Below are positions 50,333 to 58,073 of a DNA stretch of 64,000 nucleotides, in pieces; the stretch's first letter is position 1; every line of letters starts with the position of its first letter. Made by a program: the position numbers and the translations under genes. The notes beneath the pieces were generated by a model that saw nothing but the letters and a program-made list of their open reading frames with translations, ran no database searches and was not told the DNA's origin. The stretch covers positions 1-64,000 of the forward strand of contig CANQVT010000007.1 in the NCBI GenBank assembly GCA_947627365.1, in the 5' to 3' direction. The DNA is from an uncultured Lachnospiraceae bacterium. GTDB lineage: Bacteria > Bacillota > Clostridia > Lachnospirales > Lachnospiraceae.

Positions 50333-50638
50333 ATGAAAACAGTTCTTACTCTTAGAGATATAAAGAAAAGAGTTTCTGACCTTGGCTCTCAGTATGAGGC
50401 AGAGCGAATTTTCCTTTTTGGCTCTTATGCAAGAGGGGAAGCTACTGTTGACAGTGATATAGATTTGCGTATCGATCGCGGGCGTATCAAAGGCTGGGCG
50501 ATTGGCGGATTGTTGATGGATTTGGAAGCATCCCTGAATAAGAAAGTTGATCTGCTCACTACAGGCAGCCTGGACAATACTTTTCTGGATGCTATTAAAA
50601 ATGAGGAGGTTTTGCTATATGAACGTAAATCGGGATAA
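50333..50638 (+). CDS. MNT-domain nucleotidyltransferase antitoxin (MntA-like)
   Basis: Minimal nucleotidyltransferase of 101 residues with the family motif FLFGSYARGEATVDSDIDLRID at about residues 26-47 and a third acidic residue in KKVDLLT. In MNT-HepT toxin-antitoxin pairs it neutralises HepT by transferring AMP to a tyrosine next to the HEPN active site. Its stop overlaps the hepT start by 20 nt, the usual arrangement. AAGGAA precedes the ATG. HepT is broken, so this intact antitoxin is an orphan here unless it has other targets. It lies in a short AT-rich patch with other decayed genes. Confidence 0.88.
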   Translation: MKTVLTLRDIKKRVSDLGSQYEAERIFLFGSYARGEATVDSDIDLRIDRGRIKGWAIGGLLMDLEASLNKKVDLLTTGSLDNTFLDAIKNEEVLLYERKSG

Positions 50639-50812
50639 AAACATTTATTTCGTACTACGTACACAGCAATACCCTGGAAACAAATTCGTGGTTTTCGCAA
50701 TATAATTGCTCATGCCTATGGTACGGTTGAGCCGCAAATTGTATGGGAAATTATCACAACGGAATTGTTGGAGTTAAAAGACTACTGCCGGAAATATATG
50801 GCGGAAGAATGA
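50619..50812 (+). pseudogene. HepT (HEPN/DUF86) toxin remnant with internal deletion
   Basis: Starts ATG 50619 inside the MNT gene and reads MNVNRDKNIYF, the usual HepT start, then leaves frame and stops after 28 codons. From 50669, two bases out of frame, the C-terminal third of HepT is intact: IPWKQIRGFRNIIAHAYG then VWEIITTELLELKDYCRKY, including the RN-x4-H-x-Y HEPN nuclease motif. About 60 codons between are missing, so there is an internal deletion with frameshift, inactivating the toxin. Too short and broken for the ORF track. Confidence 0.85.
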
Positions 50813-50841
50813 TCATACACAATTGGAGATGAGGAATCAAT

Positions 50842-52140
50842 ATGACACGAATCGATGAGCTGATCGTCTATCGCGAGCCGGAGAGCGGCGAGCTGCTTCG
50901 CGAGATGGCGTGGATTATGGAGAACTTCGAAAAGGGCGAGCTGCGCGAACAGGTGCGCGCGCGTTTTTTCTCGTGTATGCACAGACTGGTCGAGCTGGCG
51001 GGAACGTATGGCTTTGAGCGGAATCTCTGGCAGGACTACCTGACCTTTCTGCTGGTGAACAATGAGAACGTATTCAGCACCGCCTGTGAGATCAAGGGGA
51101 TCACGGAGGGGAGCCTGCTGGAGCTGGCGCGACACGACTTTACGATTTTCCGGGAACTGTTTGCCTATGATTTTTCTGAGCTGGAGCGGACGCTGCAGGC
51201 CGGATTCTTTGAGGAGATATTGAGTTATCGGAGGGCGGGCGTGGCGAGCCGCGTGTTCAACCGCCGCATCCGGGACCGCATCAGCGAGCTGTCCCTGCAG
51301 CTGGCAGGCGCGCGGGACGTCGAGGTGTTCACGCAGTACATGATCCGTTTTTACCGGGAGTTCGGCGTCGGCAAGCTCGGACTGCACAAGGCGTTCCGCG
51401 TCGTGCACGACGAGTCGGGCGTACAGATCTGCCCGATCACGAACATTGCGCATGTGAATTTGGATGATCTGGTCGGATACGAGATCCCGAAGCAGAAGCT
51501 CATCGACAACACGGAGGCGTTCGTGCAGGGCAGGAGGGCGAACAACTGTCTGCTGTTCGGCGACGCCGGGACGGGGAAATCCTCGAGCATCAAGGCGATC
51601 CTGAACCGCTATTACGATCAGGGGCTGCGCATCATCGAGATCTACAAGCATCAGTTCCAGGATCTGAACGATGTGATCGCGCAGATTAAGAACCGCAATT
51701 ATAAATTTATCATCTACATGGACGACCTCTCGTTCGAGGAGTTTGAGATCGAGTACAAATATCTGAAGGCCGTGATCGAAGGCGGACTGGAGCGAAAGCC
51801 GGAGAACGTCCTGATCTACGCGACGTCCAACCGCCGCAACCTGATCCGCGAACGCTTCAGCGACAACTGGGAGGAGCAGGACGGAGACATTCACCGCAAC
51901 GATACGCTGCAGGAGAAGATGTCGCTCGTCTCGCGCTTCGGCGTCACGATCTATTTCGGCGCGCCGAACAAGAAGGAGTTCCAGAATATCGTGCGGACGC
52001 TGGCGACGCGTTATGGCGTGACGATGCCGGAGGAGGAGCTGCTTCTGGAGGCGAACAAGTGGGAGCTGAGCCACGGCGGGCTTTCGGGCCGTACGGCGCA
52101 GCAGTTCATCGACTATCTGCTCGGGCAGGCAAAAGAATAA
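50842..52140 (+). CDS. DUF815 family AAA ATPase
   Basis: Predicted ATPase of the DUF815 family (PF05673), widespread in bacteria with no settled role. 432 residues: an N-terminal helical region of about 215 residues, then an AAA core with Walker A LLFGDAGTGKSSSIKAIL near residue 238, Walker B FIIYMDDLSFEEFE near 292, sensor-1 LIYATSNRRNLIRERFSDN and a C-terminal lid (LSGRTAQQFIDYLL). ATP hydrolysis residues are complete. Probably cytoplasmic. It begins 30 bp after the hepT remnant with GC content returning to the local norm, so the AT-rich patch ends here. Separate from ppx, 137 bp downstream. Confidence 0.9.
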   Translation: MTRIDELIVYREPESGELLREMAWIMENFEKGELREQVRARFFSCMHRLVELAGTYGFERNLWQDYLTFLLVNNENVFSTACEIKGITEGSLLELARHDFTIFRELFAYDFSELERTLQAGFFEEILSYRRAGVASRVFNRRIRDRISELSLQLAGARDVEVFTQYMIRFYREFGVGKLGLHKAFRVVHDESGVQICPITNIAHVNLDDLVGYEIPKQKLIDNTEAFVQGRRANNCLLFGDAGTGKSSSIKAILNRYYDQGLRIIEIYKHQFQDLNDVIAQIKNRNYKFIIYMDDLSFEEFEIEYKYLKAVIEGGLERKPENVLIYATSNRRNLIRERFSDNWEEQDGDIHRNDTLQEKMSLVSRFGVTIYFGAPNKKEFQNIVRTLATRYGVTMPEEELLLEANKWELSHGGLSGRTAQQFIDYLLGQAKE

Positions 52141-52277
52141 TTGATACAGTAAGCGAAGAGTTTTATTTGACCTTTATTTGACTTGTTTGCCCGGCAGGTG
52201 AAATAAGTGGAAATATAGACAGGATCAACAGTCTTTTATAGCAGATTCGGGTTTTGAGCGAAAGGAAAGGAAAAGGC

Positions 52278-53822
52278 ATGAGCGTCAGAATGTTTGCGGC
52301 GATTGCGATCGGGTCGACCGTGACGGAAATGAAAATCTTTGAATTTGGCGGCCGGAAGCCGATGAAGGAGGTCGAGTGCGTCAGCGCCAGGCTGAACATC
52401 GGACTGGATGCGTACAGTATGGGGCATATCAGCAGCGCGAAGATCGAGGATCTCTGCGAGGTGCTGAACGATTTCCGGCGGACGATGCAGAGCTATAAGG
52501 TGACGGATTACAAGGCCTGCGCGACCAGCGCGTTCCGCGAGTCGAGAAATATGCTGATCATGCGGGATTACATTGAGAAGCAGACCGGGCTTAAGATCGA
52601 CGTGCTGAGCAATTCCGAGCAGCGCTTTGTCGACTATAAATCGATCGCGTCGGTCACGGCGGAGTTTGAGCAGATCATCCAGAATCCGGCGGCGATCGTC
52701 GACATCGGCGGAGACAGCCTGCAGATCTCGCTGTTTGACAAGGACAAGCTAATCACGACGCAGAACGTCCGCGTGGGAAGCGTGACGACCAGGGAGCGCC
52801 TGGCTCCACTCACGAAGAACCGCGCGCATTTCGAGAGGATGGTGGTCGAAATTCTCGGACATGAGCTGGCAGGTTTTGGAAAGCTTTATCAGAAGGACCG
52901 CCAGATCAGAAATTTGATCGTCATCGGCGGTGGGCTCGCCGAATTGACGCGCCAGTACAAGCAGCAGAACCGGAAGATCACCTCTGTGGCGCAGGAGCAG
53001 TTCCAGACGGTCTACGATCGGATCATCGCGATGAACCCGGAGGAGATTGCGGAGCGCTTTGAGATTTCCTCGGAGCAGGCGGCTGGGATTGTTCCGTCCG
53101 CAATCTTCTGCAAGTGCATGTTGAGCGACTTTGGTGCGGAGACGCTCTGGGTGCCGGACTACAGCCTCTGCGACGGTCTTGCCTATGACTACGCGCTTAA
53201 AAATCAGTTTATCAAAAGCACGCACAGCTTCGAGGAGGATATCCTCGCGTCGGCGCGCAGCATCTCGAAGCGATACAAGTGCAGTCAGGCGCACATCCGC
53301 AATCTTGAGGAATTGGCTTTGCAGGTGTTCGACCGTATGAAGAAGATCCACGGGATGGGCAAGCGGGAGCGGTTGCTTTTGCAGATCTCCGTGATCCTGC
53401 ACAACTGCGGCAAGTTCATCAGTCTGGAGGATGTCTCGGAGTGCGCCTACAACATCATCATGGCGACGGAGATCATTGGGCTGTCTGACGTGGAGCGCGA
53501 GATGATCGCCTACACGGTGAAGTTCAACACGAGCCGTTTCATCTATTACGATGAGCTCTCGGTACGGACAGGTATCAGCCGGAACGAATACATGTCGGTG
53601 GCGAAGCTCACCGCGATCCTGCGCATGGTGAACGCGCTCGACCGCACGCACCGGCAGAAGTGCAAGAACGCCGTGGTGACGCTAAAAGAACATGAACTTA
53701 AGATTACGGTCGCGAGCCAGGAGGATCTGTCGCTCGAGATCGGGACCTTCAATGAGAAGGCAGAGTTCTTTGAGGAAGTGTTCAATGTGCATCCGGTGTT
53801 TAAGCAGAGGAAGCAGCTTTAA
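52278..53822 (+). CDS. ppx: Exopolyphosphatase / guanosine pentaphosphatase family (Ppx/GppA)
   Basis: Degrades inorganic polyphosphate from the end and, in some members, converts pppGpp to ppGpp. 514 residues from ATG 52278 (track start 8 codons early). The N-terminal ASKHA ATPase-like fold shows AIAIGSTVTEMKIFEF, YKACATSAFRESRN, AAIVDIGGDSLQISLFD and IVIGGGLAELTR. The C-terminal part has an HD-like helical domain with LLQISVILHNCGKFI. The first motif has GSTV where the classical form is GSNS, so phosphate-binding may be altered. The opposite enzyme, ppk1, lies 570 bp downstream, a common pairing. Confidence 0.88.
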   Translation: MSVRMFAAIAIGSTVTEMKIFEFGGRKPMKEVECVSARLNIGLDAYSMGHISSAKIEDLCEVLNDFRRTMQSYKVTDYKACATSAFRESRNMLIMRDYIEKQTGLKIDVLSNSEQRFVDYKSIASVTAEFEQIIQNPAAIVDIGGDSLQISLFDKDKLITTQNVRVGSVTTRERLAPLTKNRAHFERMVVEILGHELAGFGKLYQKDRQIRNLIVIGGGLAELTRQYKQQNRKITSVAQEQFQTVYDRIIAMNPEEIAERFEISSEQAAGIVPSAIFCKCMLSDFGAETLWVPDYSLCDGLAYDYALKNQFIKSTHSFEEDILASARSISKRYKCSQAHIRNLEELALQVFDRMKKIHGMGKRERLLLQISVILHNCGKFISLEDVSECAYNIIMATEIIGLSDVEREMIAYTVKFNTSRFIYYDELSVRTGISRNEYMSVAKLTAILRMVNALDRTHRQKCKNAVVTLKEHELKITVASQEDLSLEIGTFNEKAEFFEEVFNVHPVFKQRKQL

Positions 53823-53880
53823 AGCGGTATTCGTGTTTAGTTCACTTAAAGTGTAATCCGGACGCGTGCTCTGTCTGCGG

Positions 53881-54060
53881 ATGTTCCGCCGCAAACACGT
53901 TGTTCTCCTAGATTCGCTCCGCCGCCTATGGACAGCTGTCTACGCAAACTCGCTTTGCTCAGACATGCTCCGACAGCTGTCGCTATGCTCGCGAATCCTG
54001 CGTCGAACTGCCTATCGTTTGCGCACGGAACACCGACAGCACATCGCACGCTGTTTCCTC
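53881..54060. repeat. GC-rich structured intergenic element A (part of 53823-54394 gap)
   Basis: The 572-bp gap between ppx and ppk1 holds no convincing gene. This part is GC-rich with two copies of the perfect palindrome GACAGCTGTC (53931-53940 and 53972-53981) and repeated TTCGC/GCGAA and CGCAAAC motifs in both orientations. The dispersed repeats suggest a folded RNA or an interspersed repeat family. The minus-strand ORF over it is of low quality. Confidence 0.55.
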
Positions 54061-54064
54061 ACAC

Positions 54065-54108
54065 AATCTACATTACATAATAAGCAAAGCACTGCAAAAC
54101 TGTAGATT
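54065..54108. repeat. AT-rich inverted repeat between elements A and B
   Basis: AATCTACA (54065-54072) and TGTAGATT (54101-54108) are perfect inverted copies separated by 28 nt. They separate the two GC-rich elements in the ppx-ppk1 gap. Confidence 0.4.
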
Positions 54109-54178
54109 AATTCTGAGAAAACAACAGCTTCATGTTTTGCAATATACCAACGCACAGCCCGGCAAAAGGGACTTGCTG

Positions 54179-54297
54179 TGTCAGGGAAGATCATTGAGGG
54201 CCGCCGGTGCTTAGTGAGCGTAAGCGGGCTTATGCACCGCTGCGTGCCCGATTAAGCGCGAGCGGGTCTGCCCTGACATTGCAAGCCCTTGCAGGGC
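54179..54297. repeat. Cloverleaf-like intergenic element B
   Basis: An outer stem TGTCAGGG/CCCTGACA (54179-54186 with 54271-54278) encloses CGGTGC...GCACCG, with inner GCTTA/TAAGC, and CCCG...CGGG. A further small hairpin GCAAG-cc-CTTGC follows (54281-54292). The motif AAGCG-GAGCGGG type recurs inside. This is a plausible three-way junction, either an RNA element of the ppk1 leader or a REP-like mobile repeat. No promoter or terminator was recognised for it. Confidence 0.55.
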
Positions 54298-54394
54298 GTC
54301 CGGGTATCCAATATGTGAATTAAACACGAAGAAAGAAGTTTATAGCAGATAATAAGGTGTTCAAACAGCGAAAGCAGATATAGGAGGAAGAAAC

Positions 54395-56647
54395 ATGGCG
54401 ACGATTGATTTTGAGAAGCCGGAGTATTATATCAACAGAGAGTGCAGCTGGCTCGGATTCAACAGCAGGGTGCTCTCGGAGGCGAGAGACAAGAGCCTCC
54501 CGCTGCTGGAGCGCCTGAAATTTCTGAGTATCACTTCCTCTAATCTGGACGAGTTCTTTATGATCCGCGTCGCGTCCCTGAAGGACATGGTGCACGCGAA
54601 GTACACGAAGAAGGATATCGCGGGGATGACGCCGCAGGAACAGCTCGCGGCGATCGCAGTGCAAGCGCATGAGCTGGTGGCGCAGCAGTACAGCACGTAC
54701 AACCGCTCCCTGCTCCCGCTGATGAAGCAGTGCGGGTTGGAGCTTGTGACAGAGCATGAGAAGTTGACGAAGCAGCAAAAGGCGTTCGTAGACCAGTATT
54801 TCGAGGAAAATGTCTACCCGGTGCTGACGCCGATGGCGATGGACTCGGCGCGGCCGTTCCCACTGATCCGCAACAAAACGCTGAATATTGGAGCCCTGAT
54901 CTCGAAGAAGGATGAGAAGGACGCGAAGGATGCGAAGAACGCGAAAGATACAAAGGATGTAAAAGACGCCAAGGACGCGAAAGATGCAAAAGACGTGAAA
55001 GAGGCGAAGGGCGCAAAGGATACAAAGGACGCGAAGGAGAAGACAAAATATGAGTTCGCGACGGTGCAGGTGCCCTCGGTGCTGCCGAGGATCGTGCGGC
55101 TCCCGGAGGGATCGGACGGAAAGCGCAGCGTGATCCTGCTCGAGGAGATCATCGAGCGGAACATCGACAAGCTGTTTCTGAATTACAACGTGGTCTGCGC
55201 GCACCCATACCGGATCATGCGCAACGCCGATCTGGCCTACGACGAGGACGAGGCCGCCGACTTGCTCAAGGAGATTGAGAAGAAGCTGAAAAAGCGCCAG
55301 TGGGGCGAGGTCATCCGTCTGGAGATCGAGGAGAAGATGGATCCAAAGCTACTGAAGATCCTGAAGACGGAGCTGAATGTGAAGGAAGAGGACATCTACA
55401 AGATCAGCGGCCCGCTGGACCTGACCTTCCTGATGAAGCTCTATGGCACGGAAGGGATGGATGAGTACCGTTACGAGCCGTACAAGCCGCAGAGCGTGCC
55501 GGGCATGAACGACGAGGAGGATATCTTCACGCAGATCCGCAAGGGGGATATATTGCTACATCATCCGTACATGACCTTTGTGCCGGTCGTGCATTTTGTA
55601 CAGCAGGCGGCGAAGGATCCGGATGTGCTCGCGATCAAGCAGACGCTGTACCGCGTCAGCGGACATTCGCCGATCGTGGCGGCGCTCGCACAGGCGGCCG
55701 AGAACGGCAAGCAGGTGACGGTGCTCGTCGAGCTGAAGGCGCGCTTCGACGAGGAGAATAACATCCTCTGGGCGAAGATGCTGGAGCAGGCGGGCTGCCA
55801 CGTAATTTACGGACTGCTCGGCTTAAAAACGCACAGCAAGATCACGCTGGTGGTGCGCCGGGAGGAGGACGGCATCCGGCGCTACGTGCATCTCGGCACC
55901 GGCAATTACAACGATTCCACGGCGAAGCTCTACACGGACTGCGGAATTCTGACCTGCGCGGAACCGATCGGCGAGGATGCGACAGCCGTATTCAACATGC
56001 TCTCCGGGTATTCGGAGCCGAAGCACTGGAACCGTCTGGTGCTCGCGCCGCTGTGGATGCGGGACGCGTTCATGCGTCTGATTCAGAGGGAGACGCGCCA
56101 TGCGAAGGCGGGGGAGCCGGCCCAGATCGTTGCGAAGATGAATTCGCTCTGCGATAAAGGAATCATCGCGGCGCTCTACGAGGCGTCCGCGGCGGGTGTG
56201 GAGATCGACCTGATCATCCGTGGGATCTGCTGTCTGCGGACGGGGATTCCGAAGGTCAGCGAACATATCCGGGTGCGCTCGATCGTAGGGAATTTTCTGG
56301 AGCACGCGCGCATTTTCTACTTCCGCAACGGCGGGGACGAGGAATTCTACATGGCGAGCGCCGACTGGATGCCGCGCAACCTTGACAAGCGCGTGGAGAT
56401 CCTGTTCCCGGTGGAGTCGCCGGAGATTCGCGAGAAGGTGCGGCACATTTTGCAGATTCAGCTTGAGGACAACGTGAAAGCGCATGTGATGCAGCCGGAC
56501 GGCAGTTATGAGAAGATCGACAAGCGCGGCAAGACGCTTTTGTGCGCGCAGGATTACTTCTGCGAGGAGGCGGTGAAGCTCGCGCAGACGGCGCCTGAAG
56601 AGACGAGAAGTCGGGTGTTCATCCCCGCGGAGCCGGCGGAAGATTGA
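54395..56647 (+). CDS. ppk: Polyphosphate kinase 1 with KDA-repeat insertion
   Basis: Synthesises inorganic polyphosphate from ATP. 750 residues with all four PPK1 domains: N (NRECSWLGFNSRVLSEA), head (YPVLTPMAMDSARPFP...), and two PLD-like catalytic domains with AIKQTLYRVSGHSPIV, the phospho-accepting histidine region YGLLGLKTHSKITLV, and YVHLGTGNYND. A 39-residue insertion of 13 tripeptides (KDA, KDT, KDV, KEA and so on) at residues 175-213 interrupts the head domain after ISKKDE. Such an insertion is not part of the family. GGAGG precedes the ATG. It pairs functionally with ppx upstream and ends 11 bp before ispG, so those two are co-transcribed. Confidence 0.93.
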   Translation: MATIDFEKPEYYINRECSWLGFNSRVLSEARDKSLPLLERLKFLSITSSNLDEFFMIRVASLKDMVHAKYTKKDIAGMTPQEQLAAIAVQAHELVAQQYSTYNRSLLPLMKQCGLELVTEHEKLTKQQKAFVDQYFEENVYPVLTPMAMDSARPFPLIRNKTLNIGALISKKDEKDAKDAKNAKDTKDVKDAKDAKDAKDVKEAKGAKDTKDAKEKTKYEFATVQVPSVLPRIVRLPEGSDGKRSVILLEEIIERNIDKLFLNYNVVCAHPYRIMRNADLAYDEDEAADLLKEIEKKLKKRQWGEVIRLEIEEKMDPKLLKILKTELNVKEEDIYKISGPLDLTFLMKLYGTEGMDEYRYEPYKPQSVPGMNDEEDIFTQIRKGDILLHHPYMTFVPVVHFVQQAAKDPDVLAIKQTLYRVSGHSPIVAALAQAAENGKQVTVLVELKARFDEENNILWAKMLEQAGCHVIYGLLGLKTHSKITLVVRREEDGIRRYVHLGTGNYNDSTAKLYTDCGILTCAEPIGEDATAVFNMLSGYSEPKHWNRLVLAPLWMRDAFMRLIQRETRHAKAGEPAQIVAKMNSLCDKGIIAALYEASAAGVEIDLIIRGICCLRTGIPKVSEHIRVRSIVGNFLEHARIFYFRNGGDEEFYMASADWMPRNLDKRVEILFPVESPEIREKVRHILQIQLEDNVKAHVMQPDGSYEKIDKRGKTLLCAQDYFCEEAVKLAQTAPEETRSRVFIPAEPAED
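54917..55033 (+). repeat. 9-bp coding minisatellite in ppk (13 units)
   Basis: Thirteen imperfect tandem units of about AAGGACGCG encode Lys-Asp-Ala/Thr/Val tripeptides. The unit is a multiple of three, so copy-number changes preserve the frame. Confidence 0.9.
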
Positions 56648-56658
56648 GGAGGAAAGAA

Positions 56659-57723
56659 ATGTACCGGGAACATACAAAAGTGGTAAAGATCGGCGACCGC
56701 GTGATCGGGGGCGGCAACCCGATCCTGATCCAGTCGATGACAAACACAAGAACCGAGGATGTGGCGGCCACGGCCGCGCAGATTGCGAGACTCGAGGCAG
56801 CGGGTTGCGATATTATTCGCTGTGCTGTGCCGACGATGGAGGCTGCACAGGCGCTTGGCGAGATTAAAAAGAGAATTCATATCCCGCTGGTGGCTGACAT
56901 CCATTTTGACTACAGGCTTGCGATCGCAGCGATCGAGGCGGGGGCGGATAAGATCCGCATCAACCCGGGTAATATCGGCAGCACGGACCGTGTGCGCGCG
57001 GTGGTCGACGCGGCGAGAGAGCGGGACATCCCGATCCGGGTCGGCGTCAACAGCGGTTCGCTTGAGAAGGAGATCGTCGAGCGCGACCACGGAGTGACCG
57101 CGGAGGGGATCGTCGAGAGCGCTCTGCGCCAGACGGCCGTGATCGAGGATATGGGTTATGACAAGCTTGTCATCAGCATCAAGTCCTCGGACGTCCTGAT
57201 GTGCGCGAAGGCGCACGAGCTTTTGGCGAAGAAGACGGTTCACCCGCTGCACGTCGGCATCACGGAAGCAGGGACGCTGCTGTCCGGGAATATCAAGTCG
57301 GCAATCGGCCTGGGACTGATCCTCTCGCAGGGGATCGGGGACACGATCCGTGTCTCGCTGACCGGAGACCCGCGCGAGGAAGTAAAGTCCGCGAAGCTGA
57401 TCCTGCGCACGCTTGGACTGCGAAAGGGCGGGATCGAGGTGGTTTCCTGTCCGACCTGCGGGCGCACGCGCATCGATCTGATCGGATTGGCGAACCAGGT
57501 GGAGGAGATGGTCGAGGACATCCCGCTTGATCTTAAGGTGGCTGTGATGGGCTGTGTCGTGAATGGCCCGGGCGAAGCGAAGGAGGCAGACATCGGCATC
57601 GCCGGAGGCATCGGAGAGGGACTTCTGATCAAGAAGGGAGAGGTTGTCCGCAAGGCGCCGGAGAGCGAACTTTTGAGTACGCTGCGGGAAGAACTGCTTC
57701 ACTGGGATGCGAAAGAGAACTGA
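56659..57723 (+). CDS. ispG: 4-hydroxy-3-methylbut-2-enyl-diphosphate synthase (flavodoxin)
   Basis: Penultimate step of the MEP isoprenoid pathway, reducing MEcPP to HMBPP with a 4Fe-4S cluster. 354 residues, the short bacterial form. Motifs: IGGGNPILIQSMTNTRTEDV, VADIHFDYRLA, KIRINPGNIG, and cluster ligands in CPTCGRTRIDL and MGCVVNGPGEAKEADIG. The track starts at a TTG five codons early; GAGGAGG followed by ATG 56659 is the better start. Just 11 bp after ppk and in the same direction, so a two-gene unit, with no obvious metabolic link. Isoprenoids include the undecaprenyl carrier used by the surface polymer genes here. Confidence 0.95.
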   Translation: MYREHTKVVKIGDRVIGGGNPILIQSMTNTRTEDVAATAAQIARLEAAGCDIIRCAVPTMEAAQALGEIKKRIHIPLVADIHFDYRLAIAAIEAGADKIRINPGNIGSTDRVRAVVDAARERDIPIRVGVNSGSLEKEIVERDHGVTAEGIVESALRQTAVIEDMGYDKLVISIKSSDVLMCAKAHELLAKKTVHPLHVGITEAGTLLSGNIKSAIGLGLILSQGIGDTIRVSLTGDPREEVKSAKLILRTLGLRKGGIEVVSCPTCGRTRIDLIGLANQVEEMVEDIPLDLKVAVMGCVVNGPGEAKEADIGIAGGIGEGLLIKKGEVVRKAPESELLSTLREELLHWDAKEN

Positions 57724-57823
57724 AACCGAATTGTTTATTGCTTTTATATTTCACACAATTGTTTGCACAAAAGCATTTTTAAAGAAAAAGAAAGAGAAAT
57801 TTGTGCAAAATATTCGAAAACAG

Positions 57824-57852
57824 TTGACTTGTCGGGATAATTATTGTATTAT
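57824..57852 (+). promoter_or_regulatory. Promoter of the structured RNA
   Basis: TTGACT, 17 nt, TATTAT. Predicted transcription start about 57859. No protein gene on this strand follows before the terminator at 58064. Confidence 0.75.
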
Positions 57853-57858
57853 TCATAT

Positions 57859-58064
57859 GATTTTTATGAACACAGTATGGGAACGAGACGGCACAAAGCG
57901 ATTTATGCCGACCACATTGGCATAAGTATCCCGGCAGGACGGGAGAAGAGGCAGCATGGGGCCGGGACTTATGCCTTGTGTTCATATAAAAAGAGAGTGC
58001 TTGGGAAACAAAGCGAAGATACCATACGGTACGTTTGCAGTGAATTCCGGGCACTCTCTTTTTT
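57859..58064 (+). ncRNA. Candidate structured noncoding RNA (about 205 nt), unidentified
   Basis: Between a consensus promoter and a strong terminator lies a highly structured stretch without a plausible ORF. A 10-bp closing stem TATGAACACA/TGTGTTCATA (57865-57874 with 57977-57986) encloses two mutually exclusive stems: TTATGCC/GGCATAA (57903-57909 with 57919-57925), or GGCATAAGT-at-CCCGGC with GCCGGGACTTATGCC (57919-57935 with 57961-57975, 15 bp). The GGCATAA segment is shared by both. A second small hairpin TCCCG-gcagga-CGGGA is also possible. It does not match 6S RNA, SRP RNA, tmRNA, RNase P, T-box or the common riboswitches as I know them. Confidence 0.65.
57988..58064. terminator. Bidirectional terminator between the RNA and the PQQ-propeller gene
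   Basis: GAGAGTGC (57993-58000) pairs with GCACTCTC (58051-58058), flanked by AAAAA on the left and TTTTTT on the right. The 50-nt loop contains a further hairpin TACC-atac-GGTA. It serves the plus-strand RNA and the minus-strand gene ending at 58074. Confidence 0.85.
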
Positions 58065-58073
58065 GCATCGTAT

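Noticed and set aside
53846-54049. Minus-strand ORF in the ppx-ppk1 gap
   Set aside because: Reads across the palindrome-rich element, lacks a start signal and has no recognisable domain.
57707-57925. Plus-strand 72-aa ORF over the start of the structured RNA
   Set aside because: It begins inside ispG in another frame and crosses the AT-rich promoter; content is low complexity. Transcription starts within it.
57859-58064. 6S RNA, SRP RNA, tmRNA or T-box identity for the structured RNA
   Set aside because: No central 6S bubble arrangement, no GGAAGGAAGCAGCC SRP apex, no tmRNA tag or tRNA-like ends, and no GGGTGG T-box bulge sequence.
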